DNA of 64,000 bases from Candidatus Latescibacterota bacterium. Its GTDB lineage: Bacteria > Latescibacterota > UBA2968 > UBA8231. Made by a program: the position numbers and the translations under genes. The notes beneath the pieces were generated by a model. It made no database searches. It had not been told where the DNA came from and saw nothing but the letters and a program-made list of their open reading frames with translations. The DNA lies in contig SLHA01000054.1 of NCBI GenBank assembly GCA_007136405.1, forward strand, positions 20,684 to 84,683, in the 5' to 3' direction. Shown in pieces: positions 33,317 to 41,988 of the stretch; the first letter of the stretch is position 1, and each line of letters begins with the position of its first letter.

Positions 33317-35782
33317 ATGCCATATCGGGACAACCCCATGCAAAGCTTGCAATCATCCAGCCGTAACCCCACAGAAACCCACCCCGTCCTGCGCGTCATG
33401 TCCTACAACGTGCTGTACCATCATGAGACTCGGTGGGGTGACGCATACCGGTGGCCGCCGCGAGCGCCTCGCGTGGGGGCGCTGCTGCGCCGCCATGCGC
33501 CGGACCTGATCGGTTTTCAGGAAGTGACGGCCGGTCAGCTTGGCGATCTGACGAGTGCCTTGCCGGGATACGGTGTGGTAAGCCCGGAGAGCCCAGTAAG
33601 CCCGGAAAGCTCAGTAAACCCGGAAAACCCGGTTGGCCAGGTAAGCCCGTCGGTGATGGACGGAGATGCGGAGCGTCCGGCGCCTTTCATCGCCAATCCG
33701 GTGTTCTATGCCCAGCAACGCTTGCGCTTGCTGCGATTCGGCTGGCGCTGGCTGGCGGCGCCCAAAGAGGAAGCGGCGATCCGAGCTGAACCGCCGGCAG
33801 CGGAGGCGGCTCGCGGTTGGGTCGGGCGGCATGCGGTCTGGTGTCTGTTCGAAGACCGGCTGACGGGATCCAGCTTCGTATATCTCAATACGCACTGGCC
33901 GACGGGACGCTACCGCGACCTTCATGCCGCCTGCGCCCGGGCGCTGTGGGTCATGGTCGAGCAGGTGGGCGGCGAGATACCCCGCATCATCACCGGCGAC
34001 TTCAACCGGCAAGACAACCTGCTGCTGGACCGCGGTCTGATCGACGCCTGGGAGGCCGGCGACACACTGCGGAGCGGACCGGTCGGCAGCAAGGTGAATC
34101 GGGAAACCCACCAGGTGGTACCGGGTTCGACCATCGATCACATTCTGGTCGGCCGCGGCGTACGGGTATCCGCCTTCGCCACCATCGATGACCAGGAGAA
34201 CGGCCTTTACCCCTCGGATCATCTGCCGGTGCTGGCCGCGCTGACGATACCTCCGGAGGCGGAGCATTCCGCTGCACCAGCGACACTCGAGGCGGCCGGA
34301 TGTCCCTCCAGCTCCGGCGCGACTGACCCGCCTGTTCGCTTCAACACCGGGGCCGGGTCGCTGCCCAGCATCCCGGCACAACGTTACCTGCTGCTCAACA
34401 GCGCGCTGTTGCAGGCTACGGAACACGTGCACCTGCAGGCGGGCACGCCGGTCAGGGATATCGCCAGTCCCTTGTTCGTGGAGGAATACTGGACTTCACC
34501 ACCCCGCATATGGGAGGCGCGCTACGACAACCTGTATCCGAGCGTCATCTACGATGATACCATGGATCTGTTCAGGATCTGGTACAAGTGCTTCGTGCAT
34601 GACGCGGGTTCCGGGCAAACCTCGCCCAGGCAGCGTCCAGCGGTACCCTACCGACACGGCGCGCGCCAGCGTGGTCTGCTGTACGCCAGCTCGCACGACG
34701 GCTTGAGCTGGACCAAGCCATCGCTCGGCGTGGTGGAATTCGGGGGATCGACGTCCAACAACATCGTCCTGCTGGATGTCGAGGGCGGTGTGTTCAAGGA
34801 CGAACGGGATCCGGATGCGGCGCGCAGATACAAGTTCTTTGGCCGGCAAGACACCGGCTCCAAGCCGATGATCGGCCTGCATTCAGCCGACGGTGTGCAC
34901 TGGTCGGCGCCGGTGCCCTGGCCGCGGCATGGTGCCCGTGCCGATACCCACAACAACGCCCTGTGGGCGCCGGATCTGGAGCGCTATGTAGGCATCACGC
35001 GCGGATGGTCGGAGGGGACGCGAACGGTGCTGCGGACCGAGAGCCCGGATTTCGTCCACTGGTCCGAGCCAACGGAGATCATGCGCGGCGACGGCCCGTA
35101 TGACGAGTTGTATTCCATGCCTGTATGGCGCTACGGTGGGGTCTATCTGGGCTTACTGGCCGTCCTGCACGGTTCACCCGGGCACGGTGACGACCGTTCC
35201 CGGCCAGACTGGAATACGGTGACCACCGAGCTGGCCTGGAGCCCGGACACCGTGCATTGGCACCGGGTCCAGCCAGGTCGGCCGTGGATCCCCATGGGCC
35301 AGGGTACGTATCCGCACGGTGAGGCGGACTGCGGTTGTATCTATGCTTCGGCGCCGGTATGCCGCGATGGAGAGATTCTGCTGTACTACGGCGGCAGCAA
35401 TGGACGGCACAATGACTGGCGCGAGGGTTCGCTGAATCTGGCCCGGTTGCGCCAGGACGGTTTCGCCGGGTATGCTGCCGCGCCCGAACAAACCGGTACG
35501 GTACTGACCCGGTTTTTCGCCGTTGCCGGGACAGGGGACTTCAGGGTGAACGCCGATGTCCGCGCCGGAGGATCCCTGCGTGTGGAGGTCGTGGGTCCGG
35601 ACGGGTGCCCGCTACCCGGTTTCAGGCTGGAGGACTGCCAACCCTTGCCGGCGCTGGCAGTCGACGCCCCGGTGACCTGGAAGGGGCGGAACTGGGGCGA
35701 ACTGGCAGGCCGGGTGGTGCGCTTCCGTTTCGAGCTTCGACAGGCAACCCTGTATTCGGTGGTGGCCGCTTTTATGGCCTGA
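33317..35782 (+). CDS. endonuclease/exonuclease/phosphatase domain fused to a glycosidase-like beta-propeller
   Basis: 821 residues in one uninterrupted frame. Residues 25-318 are an EEP (DNase I-like) domain with the full catalytic set: N31 in SYNVLY, E69 in GFQEV, H183 in NTHW, D218/N220 in TGDFN, D284-H285, and SDH at 310-312. A Ser/Ala/Pro linker (about 320-360) leads to a five-bladed-propeller-like region (NLYPSVIYDDTMDLFRIWYK; LLYASSHDGLSWTKP; LHSADGVHWSAP), then a C-terminal beta-sandwich (about 735-821). The second half resembles the protein at 48506-49897. No signal peptide. Three 6-residue repeats (VSPESP-like, 88-105) sit in an EEP loop. No good ribosome site precedes the ATG. Confidence 0.75.
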   Translation: MPYRDNPMQSLQSSSRNPTETHPVLRVMSYNVLYHHETRWGDAYRWPPRAPRVGALLRRHAPDLIGFQEVTAGQLGDLTSALPGYGVVSPESPVSPESSVNPENPVGQVSPSVMDGDAERPAPFIANPVFYAQQRLRLLRFGWRWLAAPKEEAAIRAEPPAAEAARGWVGRHAVWCLFEDRLTGSSFVYLNTHWPTGRYRDLHAACARALWVMVEQVGGEIPRIITGDFNRQDNLLLDRGLIDAWEAGDTLRSGPVGSKVNRETHQVVPGSTIDHILVGRGVRVSAFATIDDQENGLYPSDHLPVLAALTIPPEAEHSAAPATLEAAGCPSSSGATDPPVRFNTGAGSLPSIPAQRYLLLNSALLQATEHVHLQAGTPVRDIASPLFVEEYWTSPPRIWEARYDNLYPSVIYDDTMDLFRIWYKCFVHDAGSGQTSPRQRPAVPYRHGARQRGLLYASSHDGLSWTKPSLGVVEFGGSTSNNIVLLDVEGGVFKDERDPDAARRYKFFGRQDTGSKPMIGLHSADGVHWSAPVPWPRHGARADTHNNALWAPDLERYVGITRGWSEGTRTVLRTESPDFVHWSEPTEIMRGDGPYDELYSMPVWRYGGVYLGLLAVLHGSPGHGDDRSRPDWNTVTTELAWSPDTVHWHRVQPGRPWIPMGQGTYPHGEADCGCIYASAPVCRDGEILLYYGGSNGRHNDWREGSLNLARLRQDGFAGYAAAPEQTGTVLTRFFAVAGTGDFRVNADVRAGGSLRVEVVGPDGCPLPGFRLEDCQPLPALAVDAPVTWKGRNWGELAGRVVRFRFELRQATLYSVVAAFMA
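33578..33631 (+). repeat. in-frame 18-bp tandem repeat inside a gene
   Basis: Three consecutive 18-bp copies starting GTAAGCCCGGAGAGC, GTAAGCCCGGAAAGC and GTAAACCCGGAAAAC, encoding VSPESP, VSPESS and VNPENP, followed by GTTGGCCAG and another GTAAGCCCG. The repeat falls in a loop of the EEP domain and keeps the reading frame. Confidence 0.85.
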
Positions 35783-36063
35783 CCGGGAGCGCGCGGGGCG
35801 CATGGCTGCAGCCGCGCCGGACCGTGCGGGGCCGCAGCCCCCGTTGCACGCTAGAGCGCCAACCCCGATATGGAGTAACGTGCCGCCGCCTCCGTTCTAT
35901 GCCGTGCCGCCACCGTTGCACGCCATGCCCGCCGCCCAGGTTCCGTACCGCGCCGCCGCTACCGGTCCGCCGCCACGGGTCCACACCATGCCGCCCCCGT
36001 TCCGCTCCGTTCCGCCGCTACCGGTCCACGCCGTGCCCGCCGCCCCCGCCGCCTCCGCGGCCG
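35783..36063. other. repeat-rich spacer
   Basis: 281 nt between convergent genes, dominated by the CCGCC-rich array listed at 35876-36075. A 93-codon Pro/Ala-rich frame (35802-36083, plus strand) crosses it but lacks a ribosome site and mirrors the repeat, so it is not called. Confidence 0.5.
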
Positions 36064-36075
36064 CTATTCCTGCGG
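35876..36075. repeat. CCGCC-rich degenerate repeat array
   Basis: About 200 bp of CCGCC-rich sequence with exact copies of CCGCCGCTACCGGTCC at 35953 and 36012, and of a GCCCGCCGCC phrase at about 35928 and 36035. It runs into the last codons of the nitroreductase gene on the other strand. Confidence 0.6.
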
Positions 36076-36729
36076 CGGCGTAAAGCGGTCGAAATGGATC
36101 AGATCCTCCAGGGGGCGTTTGGGCACATGCAGGACGCCGTGTTCGTCACGGGTGGGACGCAGCGACTCCGCGGTCTCGTGAACCGCAGGGTCCTCCGCCG
36201 GGTACCCGAGGGCGAGGATGACGAAGAGATGCAGTTCAGGCGGAACCTCCAGCAAGGCGTTCACCTGATCCCTGTCGATGGAACCGATGCAACACGAACC
36301 GACACCTCTCTCCCAGGCGGCCAGCATCATGTTCTGAAACGCCGCGCCGCCGCTCGAGGCATGGCGGGTCCCGTCCTGCAGCAGCAAGGCGATGTACGCG
36401 GTGGGCCGTTGGCCAACGGGCGGATCACCGCCCAGCCAACGCACATGCGGATATACCTGGTCGACCAACGCTGGGGTGTCCACGACGATGAACTCCCAGG
36501 GTTGACGGTTCCCCCCGCTGGGGGCGTAGCTGCCCGCCTTGACGATGTGGCGCAAGGTCTCCCGGTCGACGGGGTCGGGCCTGAACCGGCGGATGGAGCG
36601 TCGGGTCATGATCACATCCATGCAAGTCAAACGTTCTGTCTCCCTGTTGGTGTCCGTGTCGGCGCGCAGGCTGGGTATTAGCAGGCTCACCCCAGCCATC
36701 GTCAGCATGATGGTGCGGGTAAAGGGCAT
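36064..36729 (-). CDS. nitroreductase family protein with N-terminal signal peptide
   Basis: 221 residues. The flavin-binding signatures are clear: IMTRRSIRRFRPDPV, APSGGNRQPWEFIVVDTP, GVGSCCIGSIDRDQV and FVILALGYPAEDP. A hydrophobic leader (MPFTRTIMLTMAGVSLLIP, then SLRADT) precedes the domain and GGAGAAAG lies before its ATG, so this start is better supported than MDVIM at residue 37. That implies export, which is unusual for an FMN enzyme. The C-terminal DEHGVLHVPKRPLEDLIHFD is typical of one nitroreductase subgroup. Substrate unknown. Confidence 0.85.
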   Translation of the reverse strand: MPFTRTIMLTMAGVSLLIPSLRADTDTNRETERLTCMDVIMTRRSIRRFRPDPVDRETLRHIVKAGSYAPSGGNRQPWEFIVVDTPALVDQVYPHVRWLGGDPPVGQRPTAYIALLLQDGTRHASSGGAAFQNMMLAAWERGVGSCCIGSIDRDQVNALLEVPPELHLFVILALGYPAEDPAVHETAESLRPTRDEHGVLHVPKRPLEDLIHFDRFTPPQE

Positions 36730-36859
36730 GAGTTCTTTCTCCAGGCGGCATGACGGGCGTGCGTTGGGCCGTTCGGCCGTTTCCGGTCGCGTCCGGTCGG
36801 CCGTGGCCGGGCGGCGTGCTCGCCGCCCTCTCAGAAATCGTTCTGGATGTCGATCAGGA

Positions 36860-38290
36860 TCAATGCCTGCATGATGTTTTACTTGCTTCGATCAACTCGT
36901 CCCTGAGGGATAGCAAGGTGGGCGTGATCCCCACTTTGTAAATATGCGGATTGGCGCAGCGCTTGCATTCATCGCTCAACAGCTGCAGGCGCTGGCGACT
37001 GTAAGCGGCACTCTGGGAAGTGGTGGCCGGATCCACCGAAATGTCTCCACGGTCCATGACCGAATGCAGCAGGGTCGAGCCGGACATCGTCTCCAGAGAG
37101 GTCTGCCGGGCAGGAAACAGCGGGTCGTGGATGCGTTCGAAGGGGTCGTTGGCCTCCAGGCCGACAGCGTCACCGTGAAACGTGCCGTCCGGGTTCAGGT
37201 AGCGGCGTACGGCCTTGATGCCGGGCAGGGTGATCTTCTCGAGGTTGTCGGATACTTTCAACCGCGGACGACCGTCGACCGAACTCAGCTTGTATACGCC
37301 ATCGAGGGCGGCGTCCGGTGCGCCGGTGACGAGGCGGGTGCCCACGCCGTAGATGTCGATTTCAGCCTGCTGGGCGATCAGGCTGTTGATGACGTGTTCG
37401 TCGAGTTGATTGGACGCGACGATTTTTACCTGTCGAAGACCGGCGGTGTCCAGCATGGCGCGGGCTTTTTTGGACAGGTAGGCCAAATCGCCGCTGTCCA
37501 GCCGGATGGCCTGGAGACGGTGCCCTTTCGCTTGCAGTTCCTTGGCCACAGTGATGGCGTTGGGTAGTCCACAGAGAAGAGTGTCGTACGTATCCACCAG
37601 CAAGGTGGTGTTGTCCGGAAAATGCGCCGCGTAAGTGCGGAAGGCCTCCAGCTCGGACTCGAAGGACTGGACCCATGAATGACCCATGGTGCCCCCGGCA
37701 ACAAGCCCGTAATCCTGGGCGGAGAGTACATTGGACGTGCCGTCGAAGCCGCCGATGCAGGCCGCTCTGGTGGCGTGTAGTCCCCCCAGTCCCTGGGACC
37801 GCCGCAGCCCGAAATCCAGCAGGGTGGCGTCAGGTCCGGCCGCGAGCCGGATGCGGGCCGCCTTGGTGGCGATGAGCGACTGGAAGTTGAGGATGTTCAG
37901 CAGCAAGGTCTCGATCAGTTGCGTCTCGACCAGATTGCCCTCCACGCGCAGAACGGGCGCGCGCGGAAAGATGACTTCGCCCTCGAGAACGGAGGCGATG
38001 CTGCCAGCGAAACGAAAAGAGGCGAGATACTCGATGAACCGGCGGTCGAAGTCCTGCCGTTCCAGGTAACGGAGTTCATCGTCGGTAAACCGGTACTCCA
38101 CCAGGGTATCGAGCAGGGTGGCCAGTCCGGCAAAGATGACGAAGGATCCTTCATAGGGGACTTTACGAAAAAAATAGTCGAAAGACGCGGTTTTCTGCGC
38201 CAGACCGGACAGGAAATATCCCTGCGCCATGGTGAATTCATAATAATCGGTAAACGAAGCGGCTTTATCGGTGTACATAGCTCGTTTCAT
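36860..38290 (-). CDS. pncB: nicotinate phosphoribosyltransferase
   Basis: 476 residues; converts nicotinate and PRPP to nicotinate mononucleotide, the salvage entry to NAD. Family motifs: [25 protein letters not shown] (the phosphorylated His), [24 protein letters not shown] and [13 protein letters not shown]. The C-terminal part with [13 protein letters not shown] is normal for longer members. Its ATG overlaps the stop of the upstream 657-residue protein by 4 nt, so they are translationally coupled. A second in-frame ATG four codons in (MYTDKA) is possible. Confidence 0.94.
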   Translation of the reverse strand: MKRAMYTDKAASFTDYYEFTMAQGYFLSGLAQKTASFDYFFRKVPYEGSFVIFAGLATLLDTLVEYRFTDDELRYLERQDFDRRFIEYLASFRFAGSIASVLEGEVIFPRAPVLRVEGNLVETQLIETLLLNILNFQSLIATKAARIRLAAGPDATLLDFGLRRSQGLGGLHATRAACIGGFDGTSNVLSAQDYGLVAGGTMGHSWVQSFESELEAFRTYAAHFPDNTTLLVDTYDTLLCGLPNAITVAKELQAKGHRLQAIRLDSGDLAYLSKKARAMLDTAGLRQVKIVASNQLDEHVINSLIAQQAEIDIYGVGTRLVTGAPDAALDGVYKLSSVDGRPRLKVSDNLEKITLPGIKAVRRYLNPDGTFHGDAVGLEANDPFERIHDPLFPARQTSLETMSGSTLLHSVMDRGDISVDPATTSQSAAYSRQRLQLLSDECKRCANPHIYKVGITPTLLSLRDELIEASKTSCRH

Positions 38291-40260
38291 CGTGTTACCG
38301 GCAGCATGTGCGCCCGCAAAGCAGGGTACAGCTTGCGCAGGTTTTCCATTCCGGAAGTGCAGAATAACGACTGGCCGCTATGTCGCATGGCCAGCACGGA
38401 GGCGATCCAGGTGTTGGTCCAGCCCGACTCGACCGACCAGGCGCCCCAGCCCAGGTCGGCCGAGCTGCCCCAGTACTCCCACATACGATAGTCGAAAGCG
38501 CGCATCCAGGCGCCGTGGAGCCAGGTTTGGTGTTGCGACCGGATCTGGATGCGGCACAGGAACGCCGCCAGCCGGTCCGCCGCGGCGCGCAGGTCGGCAT
38601 CCCCCGTCGCCAGTGCCGCCTCGTGCAGTCCGAGGAAGGCGTAGTTGGTGGTGTAGAGCAGGTCGCAGACTGGGTCGCCGTCCTGCTGGATGAGGGTGGC
38701 TTCGCTGGTGCCGTAGGCTTCGTTGGTGGCCGGCGGTCCATACGAGCCCTTGCCAGCGGCGCCCAGTTTTTCCCGGATGGCACCGCACGGTTGCATCAGG
38801 TCCAGTATGTCCGCGGCCATCCGGCGCAACCAGTGGCGGTGCTCGCCGGTGTCTTCCAGGCGTACCAGGAAGGCCAGCGGCAGCAGCATGCGGGCGATCT
38901 CCTGCGTCAGGCCGTTGGTCCACTGCCACTGCCCGGGATACGCCTCCATCGTCATGCGTATGGCCTGTTTCGGTTTGTGCAGGAACTCGGGGTCGCCGGT
39001 CAGCGCGTGCGCCCACAGGAAAGCGGCCCAGAGATACGCCTGGTAATGCGGCGCGTAGTGGATGTGTTCCTCATAGCGAAAGCAGGCCCAGCCGCCATGT
39101 TCGGCGAAATGCTGCAGGTCGATGCGCGGGCGCCGGAAGCCCAGGCGCCCGGTGGTGCGCAGATTGGCCAGCAGGCCCTGGAGCAGCCGTTCGTCCCAGC
39201 GTGGTTCGCCGGTCAGGCGGCGAACCGTGAGCGCCGGCAGCAGGACGCGCGCATTGTCGTCGCCGTAAAACACCGCGCCGCGTTCGAACCAGTTGATCAG
39301 CCCGTGGGCTGGATCGGCCGGATCGTCGTGAAAGAAATCCGGCGCCGACAGCACGTAGTCCAGCATCTGGCCAGCCAGATGGCGGCTGGCCGGGTTGCGA
39401 TCGAGCGCCCAGTCCCAGGCGAAGACCATGGCCGTCTCGCCGATGCAGTCACCGCGCGGCCAGGTGCGACGCAGCTGCCGTCCTTCGTAGTCGATACCGG
39501 ATTCGAAACCTTCGATTGCACCTTTTTTTTGGTCGATGCTGTATACCACCTGACTGCGAAACCAGCCGACTGAGGCTTCGAAGGCTTCCGCCTCGATACC
39601 GGCCGGAAGGGGTTCGTGCGCCGTGCAACGCAATCGAATTACGGGCTCCCAGGTCAGCGATGGAATGCCGGCGTCCGGACATAGATATTGGAGCAAGCGT
39701 TCCCAGATGACCTTCCAGGCCCCGGTGGGCGCGTAGCGGGCGGTGACGAACTGACTGAGTTTGGTGGCGGCGATCAACACGGGAAGCCCGGGAAGCTCGA
39801 ACAGCAAGGGGTGAGTCTCGACGGGCAGGCCGTACGTCGCGGTGTGGTATCCGGCTACCCGGGCCGCCACGAGGTGGGCCTTGGACACCTGCACCGGAAG
39901 ATGCCAGCAGCCATGCAGGGCGAGGATACGGTTGATCTCCAGGCCGGGGGCGAAGAAGTGGGAGGCAACCACGGCCCGTTCCCATTGGGTGGCTTGTGGC
40001 GCGCCGAGTTCGAGTTCCGCCACGGCGGCCGGGTACTCCAGGTAGAGCCGCAGCCCCTTGGCGGCGATCTGCTGTAAATGCACGGCATCGACGCACAATT
40101 CGGCGCGCGGATAGGCGTCGGCCAGCGACAGCACGGCGGCTCCTGCCGGTGCCGCGTCCAGGGCCGCAGTGAAGCTGTCGTGTCGGGAGAATGCGCGGTC
40201 CATGCGAGCCAGCACCTGATACAGGTCGTTGCTCGCCTGGCAGTGGAAGATCAGTTGCAT
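38287..40260 (-). CDS. unknown protein, probable alpha/alpha-barrel
   Basis: 657 residues; not a family I recognise. The N-terminal 180 residues look alpha/beta and may be a substrate-binding-like or glutamine-amidotransferase-like domain (SLADAYPRAELCVDA; FFAPGLEINRILALHG). The rest is mostly helical with aromatic-rich repeats (CFRYEEHIHYAPHYQAYLWA; QWTNGLTQEIARMLLPLAF; TWLHGAWMRAFDYRMWEYWG) as in six-hairpin glycosidase or lyase barrels. No signal peptide. It is translationally coupled to pncB (4-nt overlap). It may act on a glycan or glycoside, but that is inference. Confidence 0.6.
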   Translation of the reverse strand: MQLIFHCQASNDLYQVLARMDRAFSRHDSFTAALDAAPAGAAVLSLADAYPRAELCVDAVHLQQIAAKGLRLYLEYPAAVAELELGAPQATQWERAVVASHFFAPGLEINRILALHGCWHLPVQVSKAHLVAARVAGYHTATYGLPVETHPLLFELPGLPVLIAATKLSQFVTARYAPTGAWKVIWERLLQYLCPDAGIPSLTWEPVIRLRCTAHEPLPAGIEAEAFEASVGWFRSQVVYSIDQKKGAIEGFESGIDYEGRQLRRTWPRGDCIGETAMVFAWDWALDRNPASRHLAGQMLDYVLSAPDFFHDDPADPAHGLINWFERGAVFYGDDNARVLLPALTVRRLTGEPRWDERLLQGLLANLRTTGRLGFRRPRIDLQHFAEHGGWACFRYEEHIHYAPHYQAYLWAAFLWAHALTGDPEFLHKPKQAIRMTMEAYPGQWQWTNGLTQEIARMLLPLAFLVRLEDTGEHRHWLRRMAADILDLMQPCGAIREKLGAAGKGSYGPPATNEAYGTSEATLIQQDGDPVCDLLYTTNYAFLGLHEAALATGDADLRAAADRLAAFLCRIQIRSQHQTWLHGAWMRAFDYRMWEYWGSSADLGWGAWSVESGWTNTWIASVLAMRHSGQSLFCTSGMENLRKLYPALRAHMLPVTR

Positions 40261-40655
40261 GGGTGCCTCGCCTCAGCAGGGTTGTTTTAGAGCGACGGGA
40301 TCGCTCCTCCTGCGCCACCCTGCGAACGCAGCGCTGGCTGAGTCCCGTTGTGCGACCGGTCGGCCCGGGGGGTAATATACGGATTTTGCCGGAAGCGTCA
40401 TTCCGGTATATTGTGGTGCCATGCATACAGTCAGGCATCGCACCGGCGCACGGCTCGGTGCTGAGCGCCACCCCATGGAGATGGTGCCCCAGGCCGGATC
40501 ATCGCTGGTGCGCGGTACTGCGCCGTACCCGAGCGGGCGTGAGTGGTGCGAGCATACCGGCGCCGGAACCCTGCGCCGGCCGGCGTCTTAACCCCCAGGC
40601 GGGCGCGCTGGGAGACGCCTTGCCACCGGCCTTTCATGAGGAGGGATCAGCAGGT
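40261..40655. other. divergent promoter region, 395 nt
   Basis: Gap between the 657-residue gene (leftward) and the aldo/keto reductase gene (rightward). It contains the symmetrical promoter-like element at 40374-40412. The remaining sequence is GC-rich with no credible gene. Confidence 0.45.
40374..40412. promoter_or_regulatory. candidate divergent promoter with central palindrome
   Basis: CCGGAA-N6-TTCCGG (40389-40406) is flanked by AATATA on the left and TATATT on the right, giving TATATT -10-like elements on both strands around a palindrome that could be an operator. -35 elements are weak (TTTGCC on the plus strand). Position between divergent genes fits a shared regulator. Confidence 0.35.
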
Positions 40656-41654
40656 ATGGAACAACGTATTCTGGGCCGCACCGGACTGCGCGTCAGCCGC
40701 CTGGCCCTGGGCGGGCTCTTCGTGTCCTCGGTGGGCACGGATCTGGATGGCGCCCGGGAAGCCGTAAGACGCGCGGTCGACCTGGGAGTCAACTACGTCG
40801 ACACCGCTCCCGGTTACCGCGACAGCGAGGCCGTGTTGGGCCGTATCCTGCCGGACATCGACACGCCGTTGATCCTGTCCACCAAGTTGGGCGGCCGTCC
40901 CCAACCGTTCGATCCCCGCAACCGCGATGCCCTCCGGGCTTCGGTGGAGGAGAGTCTGACGCTGCTGCGCCGGGACTACATCGATATGCTCATGATCCAC
41001 GAACCGGATCGACCCGGACAGTACGATTGGTGGACCAGCTGGCATCCGCTGGCCGGTCCGGTGCTGGAGGTCATGCTGGAGTTGAAGGAGCAGGGAATCG
41101 TCGGCCACCTCGGTCTGGGCGGCACCACAGCCTACGAGCTGGCCCACATCATCCGCAGCGGCCATTTCGACGTGGTGCTCACCGCCTTCAACTACAGTCT
41201 GCTGTGGCGGGAGGCCGAGCACGAGGTGCTGCCCGCCGCCGGTGCCCAGGGTATGGGCGTGGTCGTCGGTTCGCCGCTGCAACAGGGTGCTCTGGCCCGG
41301 TGCTTCCGCGACCAGGTGGAGGATCCCGGCGTACACTGGCTGTCGCCGGCCCGGCGGAACCAGCTTCGCGAGCTGTACGCCCTGGTGGACGAGACCGGTA
41401 TACCACTGCCGGAAATGGCGCTGCGCTTCGTCATCGCCAACGATGCGGTGGACACCGTCCTCATGGGTGCCCGGTCGGCTGCGGAGGTGGAACAGAATGT
41501 CGCTGCCGTGGACAAAGGCCCCCTGCCCGCGGAACTGTTGTCGCGCCTTGACCGGATCGCTGCCGCGGTGCCCTTTCGCCCGTTCGAGGAACCCTTCGGT
41601 ATAGGGGGCGCGCTCCATGCCGGGAGCAACTACCGCGGTCCCGGACCCGCTTGA
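40656..41654 (+). CDS. aldo/keto reductase
   Basis: 332 residues; NADPH-dependent carbonyl or sugar oxidoreductase fold. Opens MEQRILGRTGLRVSRLALGG. The catalytic tetrad can be placed: Asp and Tyr in VDTAPGYRDSEAVLG, Lys in LSTKLGG and His in MLMIHEPDR. The LGGTTAYELAHIIRSG and PEMALRFVIANDAVDTVLMG segments fit L-fuco/galactose-dehydrogenase-like members, suggesting a sugar substrate. GGAGGG lies 10 nt before the ATG. It is 334 nt from the zinc dehydrogenase on the same strand. Confidence 0.9.
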   Translation: MEQRILGRTGLRVSRLALGGLFVSSVGTDLDGAREAVRRAVDLGVNYVDTAPGYRDSEAVLGRILPDIDTPLILSTKLGGRPQPFDPRNRDALRASVEESLTLLRRDYIDMLMIHEPDRPGQYDWWTSWHPLAGPVLEVMLELKEQGIVGHLGLGGTTAYELAHIIRSGHFDVVLTAFNYSLLWREAEHEVLPAAGAQGMGVVVGSPLQQGALARCFRDQVEDPGVHWLSPARRNQLRELYALVDETGIPLPEMALRFVIANDAVDTVLMGARSAAEVEQNVAAVDKGPLPAELLSRLDRIAAAVPFRPFEEPFGIGGALHAGSNYRGPGPA

Positions 41655-41988
41655 GCTGGGGGGCGAGACCGCAGTACTCCGGTGGATGGCGGGGCCGTTT
41701 CGGCGGCGCATGGCGGCATCGGCGGCGCATAGAGCGCGGGCGCATGAGTAGCGAAGGCGCATGAGTATCGAGTTCGCATGGGTTTCGCGGGCGCATCGGG
41801 CGCACAGGGCGCATCCGGCGCACAGGGCGCATCCGGCGCATGGGGGGACGGTCGCAGGCGCATGGCGCGCATCGGGCGCGGGGTGATGCCGGCGCCCGCT
41901 GTCCACCGGGTTCGGGTTGGAATTTTCAAGCTGGATCCCGGCAGCCGGGCATCGCATTGACGTATCTGGAACGAAGGAGACACGCACG
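41655..41988. other. repeat-rich spacer between the reductase and dehydrogenase genes
   Basis: 334 nt with no credible gene; most of it is the GGCGCAT-type array at 41690-41880. Frames through the array read as Gly-Ala-Ser or Ala-Pro-Asp repeats on both strands, which is what any such repeat would give. Confidence 0.5.
41690..41880. repeat. GGCGCAT/GGCGCAC tandem array with a perfect 18-bp core
   Basis: Many copies of GGCGCAT with 5-20 bp spacers. The core is a perfect 18-bp duplication, GGCGCACAGGGCGCATCC, at 41799-41816 and 41817-41834, followed by another GGCGCAT. The perfect copies suggest recent slippage. Confidence 0.85.

Noticed and set aside
33317..35782. The possibility that the EEP and propeller halves are two genes.
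   Set aside because: The frame is continuous with no internal ribosome site or stop near the linker; kept as one gene, with the junction flagged for checking.
35802..36083. A 93-codon Pro/Ala-rich frame.
   Set aside because: It has no ribosome site, is explained by the CCGCC repeat and runs into the antisense of the nitroreductase gene.
41690..41983. Collagen-like (GAS-GAQ) and APDAPC repeat frames.
   Set aside because: They simply translate the GGCGCAT array on both strands; no start or conserved domain supports a gene.
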